Source: Thermococcus gammatolerans EJ3 (GTDB taxonomy: Archaea; Methanobacteriota_B; Thermococci; Thermococcales; Thermococcaceae). Taken from it: DNA of 64,000 bases. The notes under the pieces were generated by a model. The model ran no database searches, was not told the origin of the DNA, and worked only from the letters and a program-made list of their open reading frames with translations. The stretch is taken from assembly GCF_000022365.1 (NCBI RefSeq), contig NC_012804.1:1364001-1428000 (forward strand). The letters run 5' to 3'. A program made the position numbers and the translations under genes. Of the stretch, positions 1 to 8,666 are shown piece after piece (within the stretch, counting starts at the first letter, position 1; each line of letters starts with the position of its first letter).

Positions 1-681
1 GTCAAGAACCTTCAAAACGTCCGGAACAGGAGTTAAAGCCGTCCTCACGCCGTTCTCCTCAAGGTAATCCCTCAGCGAGTCCATGTCGGTCTTGAGGGTG
101 TTCGCGCGGACGTAGTACCTCTGCGGCCTGTTGTTGCTGAGAAGAAGCCTTACAGCTTCGTCGTAGCCTAAAAGCTCTATCACGTATTCGACGTACCAGC
201 GCGGGTGGGAGAAGCGGACGGAGAGCCATTCTATCCTGTCCCTCTCCTTGAGCCGTTTTAAAGCCCTCTCGACGTCGAACTTCTCTATCGAGTGCATCAG
301 CGCGTTGACGAACTTCGCCCTCGAGAAATCAAAGCGCTCCTTAACGACCCTGATTATAGAGTCGGTAGCTATGGCGGGCGGAACCTTCCGAAAGTGGATT
401 TCAAACGTCCCGATGCGGAGGAGATTAGCCAAATAGGGGTCAAGGTCTTCCACCTTCGAACCCTTCAGCACGGAGTTGATGATGAAGTCTATCTTGGCCC
501 TCCACTTCTCAATCTCAAAGACATAGGCGTGAGCCAATCCACGAGCTTTCTCCCTGTCCTTTCCAGCAACCTTCCGGAAGACCCGCTCAAGGGCGTGCTT
601 CGATGAAAGCTCGCGCTCCTCAACCAAGCTCAAAGCGTCCGCAACGACTTCCTGAAAGCTCACCTTGTAAAACAGCTCCAT
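1..681 (-). CDS. NOL1/NOP2/sun-family rRNA m5C methyltransferase, N-terminal part (runs off the left edge)
   Basis: Reading the minus strand from the ATG at 681 gives 227 codons with no stop before the window edge, so the catalytic C-terminal half is outside. The visible part is an all-helical NusB/RsmB-like N-terminal region (start MELFYKVSFQEVVADALSLV), then the segment WLSVRFSHPRWYVEYVIELL and YYVRANTLKTDMDSL. The latter matches the RVNTLKT element that precedes the methyltransferase core in RsmB/NSUN proteins. By family it methylates a cytosine in 16S-type rRNA using S-adenosylmethionine. It is divergent from polB with 82 bp between the start codons. A second family member lies at 43124. 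The exact target base cannot be judged without the C-terminal half. Confidence 0.8.
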   Translation of the reverse strand, partial: MELFYKVSFQEVVADALSLVEERELSSKHALERVFRKVAGKDREKARGLAHAYVFEIEKWRAKIDFIINSVLKGSKVEDLDPYLANLLRIGTFEIHFRKVPPAIATDSIIRVVKERFDFSRAKFVNALMHSIEKFDVERALKRLKERDRIEWLSVRFSHPRWYVEYVIELLGYDEAVRLLLSNNRPQRYYVRANTLKTDMDSLRDYLEENGVRTALTPVPDVLKVLD

Positions 682-723
682 GCTCGGCCCTCCGAGGGAT
701 ACCTTAAAAACCTGGCGGTGAGG

Positions 724-760
724 TTTATTAGTTCCCAGTTCGATAAACCCTTAGGTGTGA
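724..760 (+). promoter_or_regulatory. Promoter and ribosome-binding site of polB
   Basis: A TATA-like element (tttatta, 724-730) lies 34 nt before the polB ATG at 764. AGGTGTGA at 753-760 is a good Shine-Dalgarno match four nucleotides before the ATG. Both fit the spacing seen elsewhere in the window; no start site has been mapped. Confidence 0.45.
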
Positions 761-763
761 GTC

Positions 764-3091
764 ATGATTCTCGATACCGACTACATCACCGAGAACGGGA
801 AGCCCGTGATAAGGGTCTTCAAGAAGGAGAACGGCGAGTTTAAAATCGAGTACGACAGAACCTTCGAGCCATACTTCTACGCCCTCCTGAAGGATGATTC
901 GGCAATAGAAGACGTGAAGAAAGTAACCGCCAAAAGGCACGGGGCGGTCGTCAAGGTGAAGCGCGCCGAGAAGGTGCAGAGGAAGTTCCTCGGCAGGCCG
1001 ATAGAGGTCTGGAAGCTCTACTTCACCCATCCTCAGGACGTCCCGGCGATTCGAGACAAGATACGCGCCCATCCAGCAGTTGTGGACATCTACGAGTACG
1101 ACATACCCTTCGCCAAGCGCTACCTCATCGACAAGGGCCTGATTCCGATGGAGGGGGACGAAGAGCTCAGGATGCTCGCCTTTGACATCGAGACTCTCTA
1201 CCATGAAGGCGAGGAGTTCGGAACCGGGCCGATTCTCATGATAAGCTACGCCGACGAGAACGAGGCAAGGGTGATAACCTGGAAGAAGATTGACCTTCCG
1301 TACGTTGACGTCGTTTCGACCGAGAAGGAGATGATTAAGCGCTTCCTCCGCGTCGTCAAGGAGAAGGACCCCGACGTGCTCATCACCTACAACGGCGACA
1401 ACTTCGACTTCGCCTACCTGAAAAAGCGCTGTGAGAAACTCGGGATAAAGTTCACGCTCGGGAGAGACGGAAGCGAGCCGAAGATCCAGCGCATGGGCGA
1501 CCGCTTCGCCGTCGAGGTAAAGGGTAGGATACACTTCGATCTCTATCCAGTCATAAGGCGCACGATAAACCTCCCGACCTACACCCTTGAGGCCGTTTAC
1601 GAGGCCGTCTTCGGGAAGCCAAAGGAGAAGGTTTACGCCGAGGAGATAACAGAGGCCTGGGAGAGCGGGGAGGGCCTTGAAAGGGTTGCCCGCTACTCGA
1701 TGGAGGACGCGAAGGTGACCTACGAGCTGGGAAGGGAGTTCTTTCCGATGGAGGCCCAGCTTTCAAGGCTCATAGGCCAGAGCCTCTGGGACGTCTCCCG
1801 CTCAAGCACCGGCAACCTCGTGGAGTGGTTCCTCCTGCGGAAGGCCTACGAGAGAAACGAGCTCGCCCCAAACAAGCCCGACGAGAGGGAACTTGCGAGA
1901 CGGCGCGAGAGCTATGCGGGTGGGTACGTTAAGGAACCAGAGCGTGGATTATGGGACAATATTGTGTATTTAGACTTTCGTAGTCTCTACCCCTCAATTA
2001 TCATAACCCACAACGTATCGCCGGATACCCTCAACCGCGAGGGCTGTAAAGAGTACGACGTCGCCCCGGAGGTGGGGCATAAATTCTGCAAGGACTTTCC
2101 GGGGTTCATACCAAGCCTCCTGGGAGATTTGCTTGAGGAGAGACAGAAGATAAAGAGGAAGATGAAGGCTACGATTGACCCGCTTGAGAAGAAGCTCCTC
2201 GATTACAGGCAACGGGCCATCAAAATCCTCGCCAACAGCTTCTACGGCTACTACGGCTACGCCAAGGCCCGGTGGTACTGCAAGGAGTGCGCCGAGAGCG
2301 TTACGGCATGGGGAAGGGAGTACATAGAAACCACCATTCGCGAGATAGAGGAGAAGTTCGGCTTTAAAGTGCTCTACGCGGACACAGATGGATTTTTTGC
2401 AACAATCCCAGGAGCTGACGCCGAGACCGTGAAGAAGAAGGCCAAGGAGTTCCTCAAGTACATCAACGCGAAACTGCCCGGCCTGCTCGAACTCGAATAC
2501 GAGGGCTTCTACGTGAGGGGCTTCTTTGTCACGAAGAAGAAGTACGCAGTGATAGACGAGGAGGGCAAGATAACAACGCGCGGGCTGGAGATTGTGAGGC
2601 GCGACTGGAGCGAGATAGCGAAGGAGACGCAGGCGAGGGTTCTTGAGGCGATACTCAAGCACGGTGACGTCGAGGAGGCCGTCAGGATAGTCAAAGAGGT
2701 CACCGAAAAGCTGAGCAAGTACGAGGTTCCGCCCGAGAAGCTGGTAATCCACGAACAGATAACCCGCGATTTGAGGGACTATAAAGCTACTGGCCCGCAC
2801 GTTGCCGTTGCGAAGAGGCTCGCCGCGAAGGGCGTCAAAATCCGTCCTGGAACGGTGATAAGCTACATCGTCCTAAAGGGCTCTGGCAGGATAGGTGACA
2901 GGGCGATTCCAGCCGATGAATTCGACCCGACGAAGCACCGCTACGATGCGGAATATTACATCGAGAACCAGGTTCTGCCGGCAGTGGAGAGGATTCTAAA
3001 AGCCTTCGGCTACCGGAAGGAGGATTTGAGGTACCAGAAGACGAAGCAGGTCGGTTTGGGCGCGTGGCTGAAGGTGAAAGGGAAGAAGTGA
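764..3091 (+). CDS. polB: Family B DNA polymerase, intein-free
   Basis: A 775-residue archaeal family B replicative/repair DNA polymerase, the usual length for Thermococcales once inteins are removed. The N-terminal domain includes the region that forms the uracil read-ahead pocket in relatives. The 3'-5' exonuclease has FDIET around residues 140-144 and TYNGDNFDF near 210. The polymerase has motif A ([10 protein letters not shown], about 404-413), motif B ([13 protein letters not shown]) and motif C (YADTDG, about 538-543). All catalytic acids are present. The three sites where relatives carry inteins (motifs A, B and C) are uninterrupted, but codons around motif A are unusually A/T-rich. 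Convergent with the next gene, 16 bp apart. Confidence 0.97.
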   Translation: MILDTDYITENGKPVIRVFKKENGEFKIEYDRTFEPYFYALLKDDSAIEDVKKVTAKRHGAVVKVKRAEKVQRKFLGRPIEVWKLYFTHPQDVPAIRDKIRAHPAVVDIYEYDIPFAKRYLIDKGLIPMEGDEELRMLAFDIETLYHEGEEFGTGPILMISYADENEARVITWKKIDLPYVDVVSTEKEMIKRFLRVVKEKDPDVLITYNGDNFDFAYLKKRCEKLGIKFTLGRDGSEPKIQRMGDRFAVEVKGRIHFDLYPVIRRTINLPTYTLEAVYEAVFGKPKEKVYAEEITEAWESGEGLERVARYSMEDAKVTYELGREFFPMEAQLSRLIGQSLWDVSRSSTGNLVEWFLLRKAYERNELAPNKPDERELARRRESYAGGYVKEPERGLWDNIVYLDFRSLYPSIIITHNVSPDTLNREGCKEYDVAPEVGHKFCKDFPGFIPSLLGDLLEERQKIKRKMKATIDPLEKKLLDYRQRAIKILANSFYGYYGYAKARWYCKECAESVTAWGREYIETTIREIEEKFGFKVLYADTDGFFATIPGADAETVKKKAKEFLKYINAKLPGLLELEYEGFYVRGFFVTKKKYAVIDEEGKITTRGLEIVRRDWSEIAKETQARVLEAILKHGDVEEAVRIVKEVTEKLSKYEVPPEKLVIHEQITRDLRDYKATGPHVAVAKRLAAKGVKIRPGTVISYIVLKGSGRIGDRAIPADEFDPTKHRYDAEYYIENQVLPAVERILKAFGYRKEDLRYQKTKQVGLGAWLKVKGKK

Positions 3092-3107
3092 AGGCCAAGC
3101 TCCTTCG

Positions 3108-3809
3108 CTAGCCCTCCTTTTCTATCCTTTCCAGCACCTCCAGAATCCCCTCGACGCTCGGCACCTCGAAGCCCCTCTCGTGGATTCTCCTCACACCTTC
3201 GGCCTCTGGATTAATCCAGACCGCCCAGAGGCCTGCATTTAGGGCACCTTCAAAGTCCTCAGCATAGGTGTCGCCGATGTGTATGGCCTCCTCAGGCTTC
3301 ACGTTGAAGGTCTCCAGGGGCTTTCTGAACATCTCTGGCAGGGGTTTGTAAGCGAGAACCTCGTCGGCGAAGAAGGTTCTATCGATGTAGTTCATGAGGC
3401 CGAAGCGCTCGAGCAGAAGCCTAGTGTACGAACCCGGCCAGAACATCACGTTGCCCGTGACGGTAACCTTCAAGCCCTTCCGCTTAACTCCCTCAAGGGC
3501 TCCTCTGGCTCCGGGGAGCACTATCTCTTCATCGACCTTGAGAACGGCCCTCGCAACCGCCCGCTTTACCAGCTCGACGTCTATTCCAAGAAGCTCAGCC
3601 AGCATCTCCTGGCTCTCCTCCAGGGCCCGCCTCGGGTTTCCCTCTCCCTTAGCGCGCATGGCCTTTATCCTCTCACGCGTCAGGAGTATTCCCTCGACAA
3701 CATCGAGTATGCAGGCCCCCATGAGCTTGGTGAGCTCAACCGAGAAAGCATCGAGCATAACGTCCATGCTGAGAACGGTGTTCCAGACGTCGAATGAGAC
3801 GAGCTTCAT
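3108..3809 (-). CDS. HAD-superfamily hydrolase
   Basis: 233 residues with the HAD signature in order: motif [10 protein letters not shown] at residues 4-12, motif II VTVTGN near 116, the motif III lysine in YKPLPEMF near 155, and motif [14 protein letters not shown] near 176. The first Asp is the expected nucleophile. The usual second acid of DxDxT is replaced by Asn (DVWNT), as in several archaeal HADs and haloacid-dehalogenase-like members, so a simple phosphatase role is less certain. The long insertion between motifs I and II is a C1-type helical cap. The substrate is unknown. It stands alone, convergent with polB. Confidence 0.8.
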   Translation of the reverse strand: MKLVSFDVWNTVLSMDVMLDAFSVELTKLMGACILDVVEGILLTRERIKAMRAKGEGNPRRALEESQEMLAELLGIDVELVKRAVARAVLKVDEEIVLPGARGALEGVKRKGLKVTVTGNVMFWPGSYTRLLLERFGLMNYIDRTFFADEVLAYKPLPEMFRKPLETFNVKPEEAIHIGDTYAEDFEGALNAGLWAVWINPEAEGVRRIHERGFEVPSVEGILEVLERIEKEG

Positions 3810-3855
3810 GTTCTCACCAAGGGAAGAACGAAACTCCGCTTTAAAAGATAAGCGA

Positions 3856-4113
3856 TTAAGGTTCGACCGCCAGGTACTGGCCGTTTCGCTCGAAGGCCTC
3901 GAAGACCTTTCCCCCTTCTTTCGTCTTCAGCTCGACGAGAACCTTCTTCGGGATCTTTTCAACCTCGGCCTCAACCCGCTGGTAGCTGAGAACCTGGATG
4001 AACGCATCGCCGAGCCTCTCGAACTCAAAAATGAGGTTTCCGTCCTCCCATCTCGTACCGCGGAAGTTCACTCCGCCCATTCTAAAAGTCACCTCAAGAA
4101 CTACCTTCATCAT
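3856..4113 (-). CDS. Small conserved-type protein of unknown function
   Basis: 85 codons beginning Met-Met; the second Met (4110) is an equally good start. The sequence alternates hydrophobic and charged residues ([48 protein letters not shown]), suggesting a small beta-rich cytoplasmic domain. No membrane segment or recognisable motif is seen. It is on the same strand as the HAD gene but about 47 bp upstream of it, so co-transcription is possible. I do not recognise the family. Confidence 0.6.
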   Translation of the reverse strand: MMKVVLEVTFRMGGVNFRGTRWEDGNLIFEFERLGDAFIQVLSYQRVEAEVEKIPKKVLVELKTKEGGKVFEAFERNGQYLAVEP

Positions 4114-4244
4114 TGTTCCCCCGTTGTTTGTATATCTATCTCAGCATGGGAGTTTAAAAAGGTGTAGTTGGTCTCTATCCCCACCGAAATTTATTAAAAG
4201 CTATTTTGCTGGGATTACAATTGGAGAACATAAAGGTGACAAAA

Positions 4245-4703
4245 ATGGCCGGAAGGAGAGTGTACGTTGCTGTGGCAACTCTCTTGATAGTGTTGATGTG
4301 TTCCACCGCTTTAGTCAGAGGGTACCTTTCTCCAGAGAACGTTGAGGTTCAGGTAGACACCAAAATTGAGTACTACCGAACTTTCCCCTTGATGAAGCCA
4401 ACCCTGGAGTTCGAACTGCCGGGAAAGGGGCCGAAGAGCCTCAGCATCGGGGGAATCCTCCCGAACGGCTCTTTTGTTGATCTCGGCCTGTACTTCGGAA
4501 AAGGTACCCTTAGAATCCCCCGAAAGAAACTGCTGTGGTACTTCAGGGAATGGGCCGAGTACGGGAAGAGGAACGGTCTAAAGCCGGGGGAAGTTGTTCC
4601 CGGTTTGATACTGCTGGGGACGGTGGTGGAAGGCAATCAAAGCTATTCGATAGCTTCCTCTCTCGTGCTCGATCCAGAGAAGGTTCTTGGGGGTATACCG
4701 TAA
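4245..4703 (+). CDS. Secreted/membrane-anchored protein, N-terminal half (frameshifted gene, part 1)
   Basis: The start is the ATG at 4245, preceded by GGTGAC; an upstream in-frame TTG lacks a ribosome-binding site. The protein opens with a signal/anchor segment (RRVYVAVATLLIVLMCSTAL), then a beta-rich domain (LEFELPGKGPKSLSIGGILP, GTLRIPRKKLLWYFREW). The frame stops at 4703, just after a run of five G at 4689-4693, while a long compatible reading frame continues one base out of register. Together they look like one gene of about 520 codons. The layout (signal, PLSIEG/KSLSIGG-type strand, RRAW or WYFREW helix) recalls the protein at 9746. Function unknown. Confidence 0.6.
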   Translation: MAGRRVYVAVATLLIVLMCSTALVRGYLSPENVEVQVDTKIEYYRTFPLMKPTLEFELPGKGPKSLSIGGILPNGSFVDLGLYFGKGTLRIPRKKLLWYFREWAEYGKRNGLKPGEVVPGLILLGTVVEGNQSYSIASSLVLDPEKVLGGIP

Positions 4704-5818
4704 AGGTAGCCCTCCGCGGAGAGTTAGTTCCGATGGGGAAAACTCCACAGTTATCTAAAGATTCCACGAATAAAGGGTTGGAAAGTGTTGAAACTGAAAT
4801 TCCCACCACCATACCCGACTGGTCAAACAGTTCTATCAATTCTCATGGGTGCAGCGTTACCGAGCAGGACCCCGTCTTGAGGGAGTACTGGAAGCTTGGG
4901 GAAGTCCTGGACAGCGGAAGCTCATTCGTGCCGCTCGGGAACGTCTACCTTCACGGCGACACTTCAAAGATCAACAACGTTGTAATTAAGGAAAAGTTCC
5001 AGAGCACCGAAGACGTTGGGATAAGGTTCTCGGGAGTCCTAGCGTACCAGACAAAGAGCCTGGATATTCACTCGCAGCTTGTAGACACGGTGCTCGAACT
5101 TAGGGGTAACCGCATCTGGCTCAATTACCAGAAGGACTTCTGGAGGAACGCTGAAATAAGGGGCGCAACTCTTCTCGGAATGGGTGTGAGAGGAAGATAC
5201 GTCATCGCCAGGTACTGGAAGTTCGTCGGGAAGGGCTGTCCCTGGGACTGGAATACAAGCGAGTCCGCGTACTTCATAGCGTTCGTCCCCGAAATAAAAA
5301 ACGGGGAAATGGTCGGAGAGTATCGGGTGGAATACAATACCCCCGAGGCCAATGATCCAGTTGAAACCCCGGGAGTGCTGTCAAGGACCATGTACTACGT
5401 CCAGAGGTACTACAGAGGCGAGGAGAGCTGGATGAGCGGGGCGAAGGTAATCGATAGCATAAAAGTTCTCAGCTATGAAAGCGAGAGCCCCCTCTTCAGC
5501 CGTGGGATACCGCTCCTTCCGTTGCTGGGTGAAAGCGTGCCCTCATCGTTGGCGCAGCCTCTGATGTCGGCCACAGTGGGGATAACCTCCAACAAACAGG
5601 AGTTCTCAACTGTGGCAGTGGCGATCTCTCCTGCCTCCAAGGACGTTGAATACAGGGTTACACGTTACGAAAGTCCCGCAGTTTTCTGGTATAAGGGACA
5701 GTACTACCGGATATCGACGATGTTCCTCGACGTCTATGTCCCAGAAGAGAAAGGAGGAGCGCCCGGATGCCTTAAGCCGGGTTCAGAGTTAGTATGTCCC
5801 ACAAAAGAAAATGGATGA
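4688..5818 (+). CDS. Secreted protein, C-terminal half (frameshifted gene, part 2)
   Basis: This frame continues the product begun at 4245 after a -1 shift at the G5 run: ...VLGG then YTVKVALRGELVPMGKTP. Roughly 370 residues follow, rich in Asn/Ser/Thr and aromatic residues (SFVPLGNVYLHGDTSKINNV, AYFIAFVPEIKNGEMVGEYR), typical of an extracellular beta domain. Isolated Cys pairs occur (GKGCPWDW; PGCLKPGSELVCPT). There is no C-terminal membrane segment. The open frame extends back to about 4535 in overlap with part 1, but no good ribosome-binding site supports independent initiation. Function unknown; a pseudogene, slippage product or assembly error are all possible. Confidence 0.55.
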   Translation, partial: WGYTVKVALRGELVPMGKTPQLSKDSTNKGLESVETEIPTTIPDWSNSSINSHGCSVTEQDPVLREYWKLGEVLDSGSSFVPLGNVYLHGDTSKINNVVIKEKFQSTEDVGIRFSGVLAYQTKSLDIHSQLVDTVLELRGNRIWLNYQKDFWRNAEIRGATLLGMGVRGRYVIARYWKFVGKGCPWDWNTSESAYFIAFVPEIKNGEMVGEYRVEYNTPEANDPVETPGVLSRTMYYVQRYYRGEESWMSGAKVIDSIKVLSYESESPLFSRGIPLLPLLGESVPSSLAQPLMSATVGITSNKQEFSTVAVAISPASKDVEYRVTRYESPAVFWYKGQYYRISTMFLDVYVPEEKGGAPGCLKPGSELVCPTKENG

Positions 5819-5834
5819 GTGGCCGTTCATTTGC

Positions 5835-8060
5835 TCATTCTTTTTTCTTCAGCTTAACGACCTGCTTCGCGAACTCCTCGAGAACCTCTTTCCTCATGCC
5901 CTCGAAGAACTTAATTGACCCCGCGTAGCTGTGGCCACCGCCTTCGATTCCTGCCGCGGGCAGTTTCTCCTGGAGCTTTGGAATTATGGCGTTGAGGTCG
6001 AAGTTATAAGCCGCCATTCCGTCGCTCGCTCTAACCACGGCGAAGTCCGGCCCGTAGGCGAGCGTTAGGATTGGAGAATCCTCGCCGTACTTCTCCTTGA
6101 AGTGGTCGTGGATTAAACCGCTCAGCTTGCCCGGTGAAGGATAGCTGAACTTCGGCGCGAAGAGCTCGACGTCGATGGTGTTGAACCTTATGCCGTTTGG
6201 CAGGACGACGCTCTTGACGTGGGGCAGGGAGGCCCTTAAAGCTTTCTCCTGCTTCTCCTTGACCTCTGGATAAATCGCGTTTATCAGCTCGCGGTGCCTC
6301 TGCAGGTTGCCGGTGAGGAGGAGAATCTCGTCTATTATCCCGTGCCCGTCCATGAACTTCCAGTAGAATGCCTCGTGGTCTATGACCTCGGCAATCTTCT
6401 TCAGGTCTTCTTCGGTGAGGCCCTTAGCCTTCTTGGCAATCTCGAGGTACTGGTAGAACTCTGGAGCCTTGCTCCTGTCGCCGGTTCCAGCTATCGCCGG
6501 CAGGTGCTTTATCTTGTCCTCGACATCGGGGTTGACGAAGCGGGCCACTTCAGTTGCCAGCATTCCGGCGGTGAGCTCGTAGTAACCGCGCTTGACGTGG
6601 TGAGGATTGACGTGAACATCGACGTACTCATCGACCTTAGCTTTGTCCTCGCTCACCCATTCGCGCGGGTCGTGGTGGTCTATGACCACTATTGGAACCC
6701 CGTAGGCCTTTATCCTCTTGTAGGCCGGAATGTCCTCGCTCGTTCCGCCGTTGTCAACTATGACGACGAGGGGGAGCGGGTCGCCGAACTTCTCGTGGTC
6801 CTCGACCATGAAGATTATATCCTTGAGAACGTCCTCCAGCTCGTAGAACGGTGCCCTGCTCGGTCTGCGCTTGAAGAGCTTCCACCTCGCCTGCGGGTCT
6901 GGGGATATCTTTTCAATCAGCGGGACTATCGCGTATTCAAGGGCAAGGCCTGAGGTGTATCCGTCGGTATCCGAATGGTGCCTCAGGAGAATCGGCCTGC
7001 CCTCGAAGATGGCCCTGCGTATCATGAAGGCGGCCTTCATAATCTTAGGCTTGAGCTTCTCTAAGACCTCGCTCTGGACGAGGAAGCCAACGTCCTTCGG
7101 CTGGGCGCGCTTGTCGAGCTCGGCCTCTATCTGCTGCTTCACCCTCGCCGCGTCCGGCCCCCAGAGCCTTGCCATGTCGCTGACTTCTATCTGGATTTCA
7201 CCGGAGTGGAAGGCTATCTTGCCTATGACCTCCACGATGTCGCCGACGTTTATGTTCGGGTAGGCCCTCACTCCCGGCGCCTCAAAGGCGGCCGCCCAGG
7301 TTATTCCCGTTCCGTCGGTTATCGTGAAGACCGTAGGCCCGCCGGTTACCTGTATCTGGGTGACCCTTCCCTGTATCCTCACGGTCTTACCTGCCATGTC
7401 CTTGCTGAGCTCGGCTATCGGCGTTACGGGCAGTTCCTTTCTCACAGTCACCGTCTTGTAGTTTTTGAGCGCCGACTCGATTAGGTCTATCTCCCTCTTG
7501 TCGGGCCTGACGTCGAGAACCTGAACGAGTATCTCCTCCCCCGGTTTGTACTCCCTTCCGCCCAAGAGATCCTTCCTCTTGATCAGGCCAACGACGTGCG
7601 GATTAAGCTTGACAAAGACGCCAAAGCGCTCCACCCTGTCGATCGTTCCCTTGTAAACGTTTCCGATCTCAACGTCCTCGTAGTCGCAGGTCTTGTCGAG
7701 GATGTAGACGACCTTGTACTTCCTCAGGCAATCAGGACATACCCACGTCGTCTCCATACCCGGTTCCCAGGGCCCTCTTATCTTGCCGCAGATGTCGCAG
7801 GCGAGTACCTTGCCCGTTCCCCCGCATGTTGGACAGGTGTCGTAAACCGGCACGGTTCCCTTACCGTGACACTCGGGACACGGAATCTCGTCAACTTCGT
7901 CTTCAACGCCAAAGTAATCGAGATTTCTGTAACCTTTGAGCTTGTCCCCGATTTTAAAGTCAGCCGGAACGTAGCCCCAGCCCTCACAAACGGGGCACTC
8001 CTTCTCGCCGACCTTAACCTTTCCCGTTCCGTGACACTCGGGACACTCCTTGACTACCAT
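5835..8060 (-). CDS. DHH-family nuclease with DnaJ-type zinc fingers, S1 and OB domains (archaeal RecJ-like)
   Basis: 741 residues from the ATG at 8060, which has the strong site GGTGGGAG; the open frame extends further upstream without one. Domains in order: paired CxxCxGxG zinc modules (CPECHGTGKVKVG, CPVCEGWGY, CPECHGKGTV, CPTCGGTGKV, CDICGK...CPDC) in residues 1-110, S1 RNA-binding domain (IGNVYKGTIDRVERFGVFVK), OB-fold (VRIQGRVTQIQVTGGPTVF), DHH domain (LRHHSDTDGYTSGLALEYA, VVIVDNGG, VVIDHHDP) and a DHHA1 end with GIEGGGHSYAGSIKF. Motif residues are intact, so hydrolysis of nucleic acid ends is expected. The build resembles the group containing the Hel308-associated nuclease HAN of Thermococcus; the assignment to that subgroup is from memory. 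Confidence 0.88.
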   Translation of the reverse strand: MVVKECPECHGTGKVKVGEKECPVCEGWGYVPADFKIGDKLKGYRNLDYFGVEDEVDEIPCPECHGKGTVPVYDTCPTCGGTGKVLACDICGKIRGPWEPGMETTWVCPDCLRKYKVVYILDKTCDYEDVEIGNVYKGTIDRVERFGVFVKLNPHVVGLIKRKDLLGGREYKPGEEILVQVLDVRPDKREIDLIESALKNYKTVTVRKELPVTPIAELSKDMAGKTVRIQGRVTQIQVTGGPTVFTITDGTGITWAAAFEAPGVRAYPNINVGDIVEVIGKIAFHSGEIQIEVSDMARLWGPDAARVKQQIEAELDKRAQPKDVGFLVQSEVLEKLKPKIMKAAFMIRRAIFEGRPILLRHHSDTDGYTSGLALEYAIVPLIEKISPDPQARWKLFKRRPSRAPFYELEDVLKDIIFMVEDHEKFGDPLPLVVIVDNGGTSEDIPAYKRIKAYGVPIVVIDHHDPREWVSEDKAKVDEYVDVHVNPHHVKRGYYELTAGMLATEVARFVNPDVEDKIKHLPAIAGTGDRSKAPEFYQYLEIAKKAKGLTEEDLKKIAEVIDHEAFYWKFMDGHGIIDEILLLTGNLQRHRELINAIYPEVKEKQEKALRASLPHVKSVVLPNGIRFNTIDVELFAPKFSYPSPGKLSGLIHDHFKEKYGEDSPILTLAYGPDFAVVRASDGMAAYNFDLNAIIPKLQEKLPAAGIEGGGHSYAGSIKFFEGMRKEVLEEFAKQVVKLKKKE

Positions 8061-8144
8061 CGCTCCCACCACCGGTAGAATCTGACATGGTCTTATAGTC
8101 TTTTCCCAAACGGTTTTATAGTGTCGGGAAGAGTGAAAACCGCG

Positions 8145-8666
8145 ATGATGAGTGAATCCAATGCTGATGGGATGATGAGCCCCGAACCTGAGCGCGAGGT
8201 GGTTGAACTGGAAAAACTCCGGAAGAGTGTTGAAGAGCTCACGAAGCATATTGAGAACCTTGAAGAGCAGAAAAAGCCCGACTCCCTCGGCTGGGACGAT
8301 ATAGCGCAGGAGATAGTCGGGGCGATAACCTTCGCCCTACCCTTCATCTTCACGGAGGAACTCTGGGACATAGCCAAGGACATTTCGGTTGGGCGCTCTA
8401 TAGCGATACTCATTATGACACTCGGCGTTGCGTATCTCTTCATAGCCAAATCGCGGATAGGAAACCTGAAGAGGGAGGAGCTCTTTCACGTGCCCAAGAG
8501 GCTCCTGACCGTCACCCTGATAGCCTACCTGACGTCGGCCGTTCTGATATACCTCTACGGGATAAACAACCTCGCCGACTTCACGGCCATTCAGTACATC
8601 AACGCGACCATACTCGTGAGCACCTTCGCGGTCATCGGCGCGATAACGGTTGATATGGTGAGGTGA
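8145..8666 (+). CDS. Integral membrane protein with N-terminal coiled coil (DUF2391-like)
   Basis: An ATTTT-type TATA box (ttttata, 8114-8120) sits about 25 nt before the ATG at 8145, so I prefer a near-leaderless start there over the in-frame GTG at 8121, which lies at the TATA box itself. The product has a charged coiled-coil stretch (EVVELEKLRKSVEELTKHIE) followed by four predicted membrane helices (IVGAITFALPFIFT, SIAILIMTLGVAYLFIA, LLTVTLIAYLTSAVLIYLYG, ATILVSTFAVIGAITV). The pattern resembles DUF2391 integral membrane proteins. It is followed without a gap by the TOPRIM-like gene. Function unknown. Confidence 0.7.
   Translation: MMSESNADGMMSPEPEREVVELEKLRKSVEELTKHIENLEEQKKPDSLGWDDIAQEIVGAITFALPFIFTEELWDIAKDISVGRSIAILIMTLGVAYLFIAKSRIGNLKREELFHVPKRLLTVTLIAYLTSAVLIYLYGINNLADFTAIQYINATILVSTFAVIGAITVDMVR

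Noticed and set aside
728-1534. Long minus-strand frame opposite polB
   Set aside because: Shadow of the G/C-rich polymerase codons; no start signal, no known motif.
4684-4700. Programmed -1 ribosomal frameshift
   Set aside because: CTT GGG GGT is not a canonical X XXY YYZ heptamer and no downstream pseudoknot is evident; indel or sequencing error is simpler.
5835-8249. Longer start for the DHH nuclease (804 residues)
   Set aside because: The extra 63 codons would lie across the promoter region, lack a ribosome-binding site and are low in coding quality; the ATG at 8060 has GGTGGGAG.
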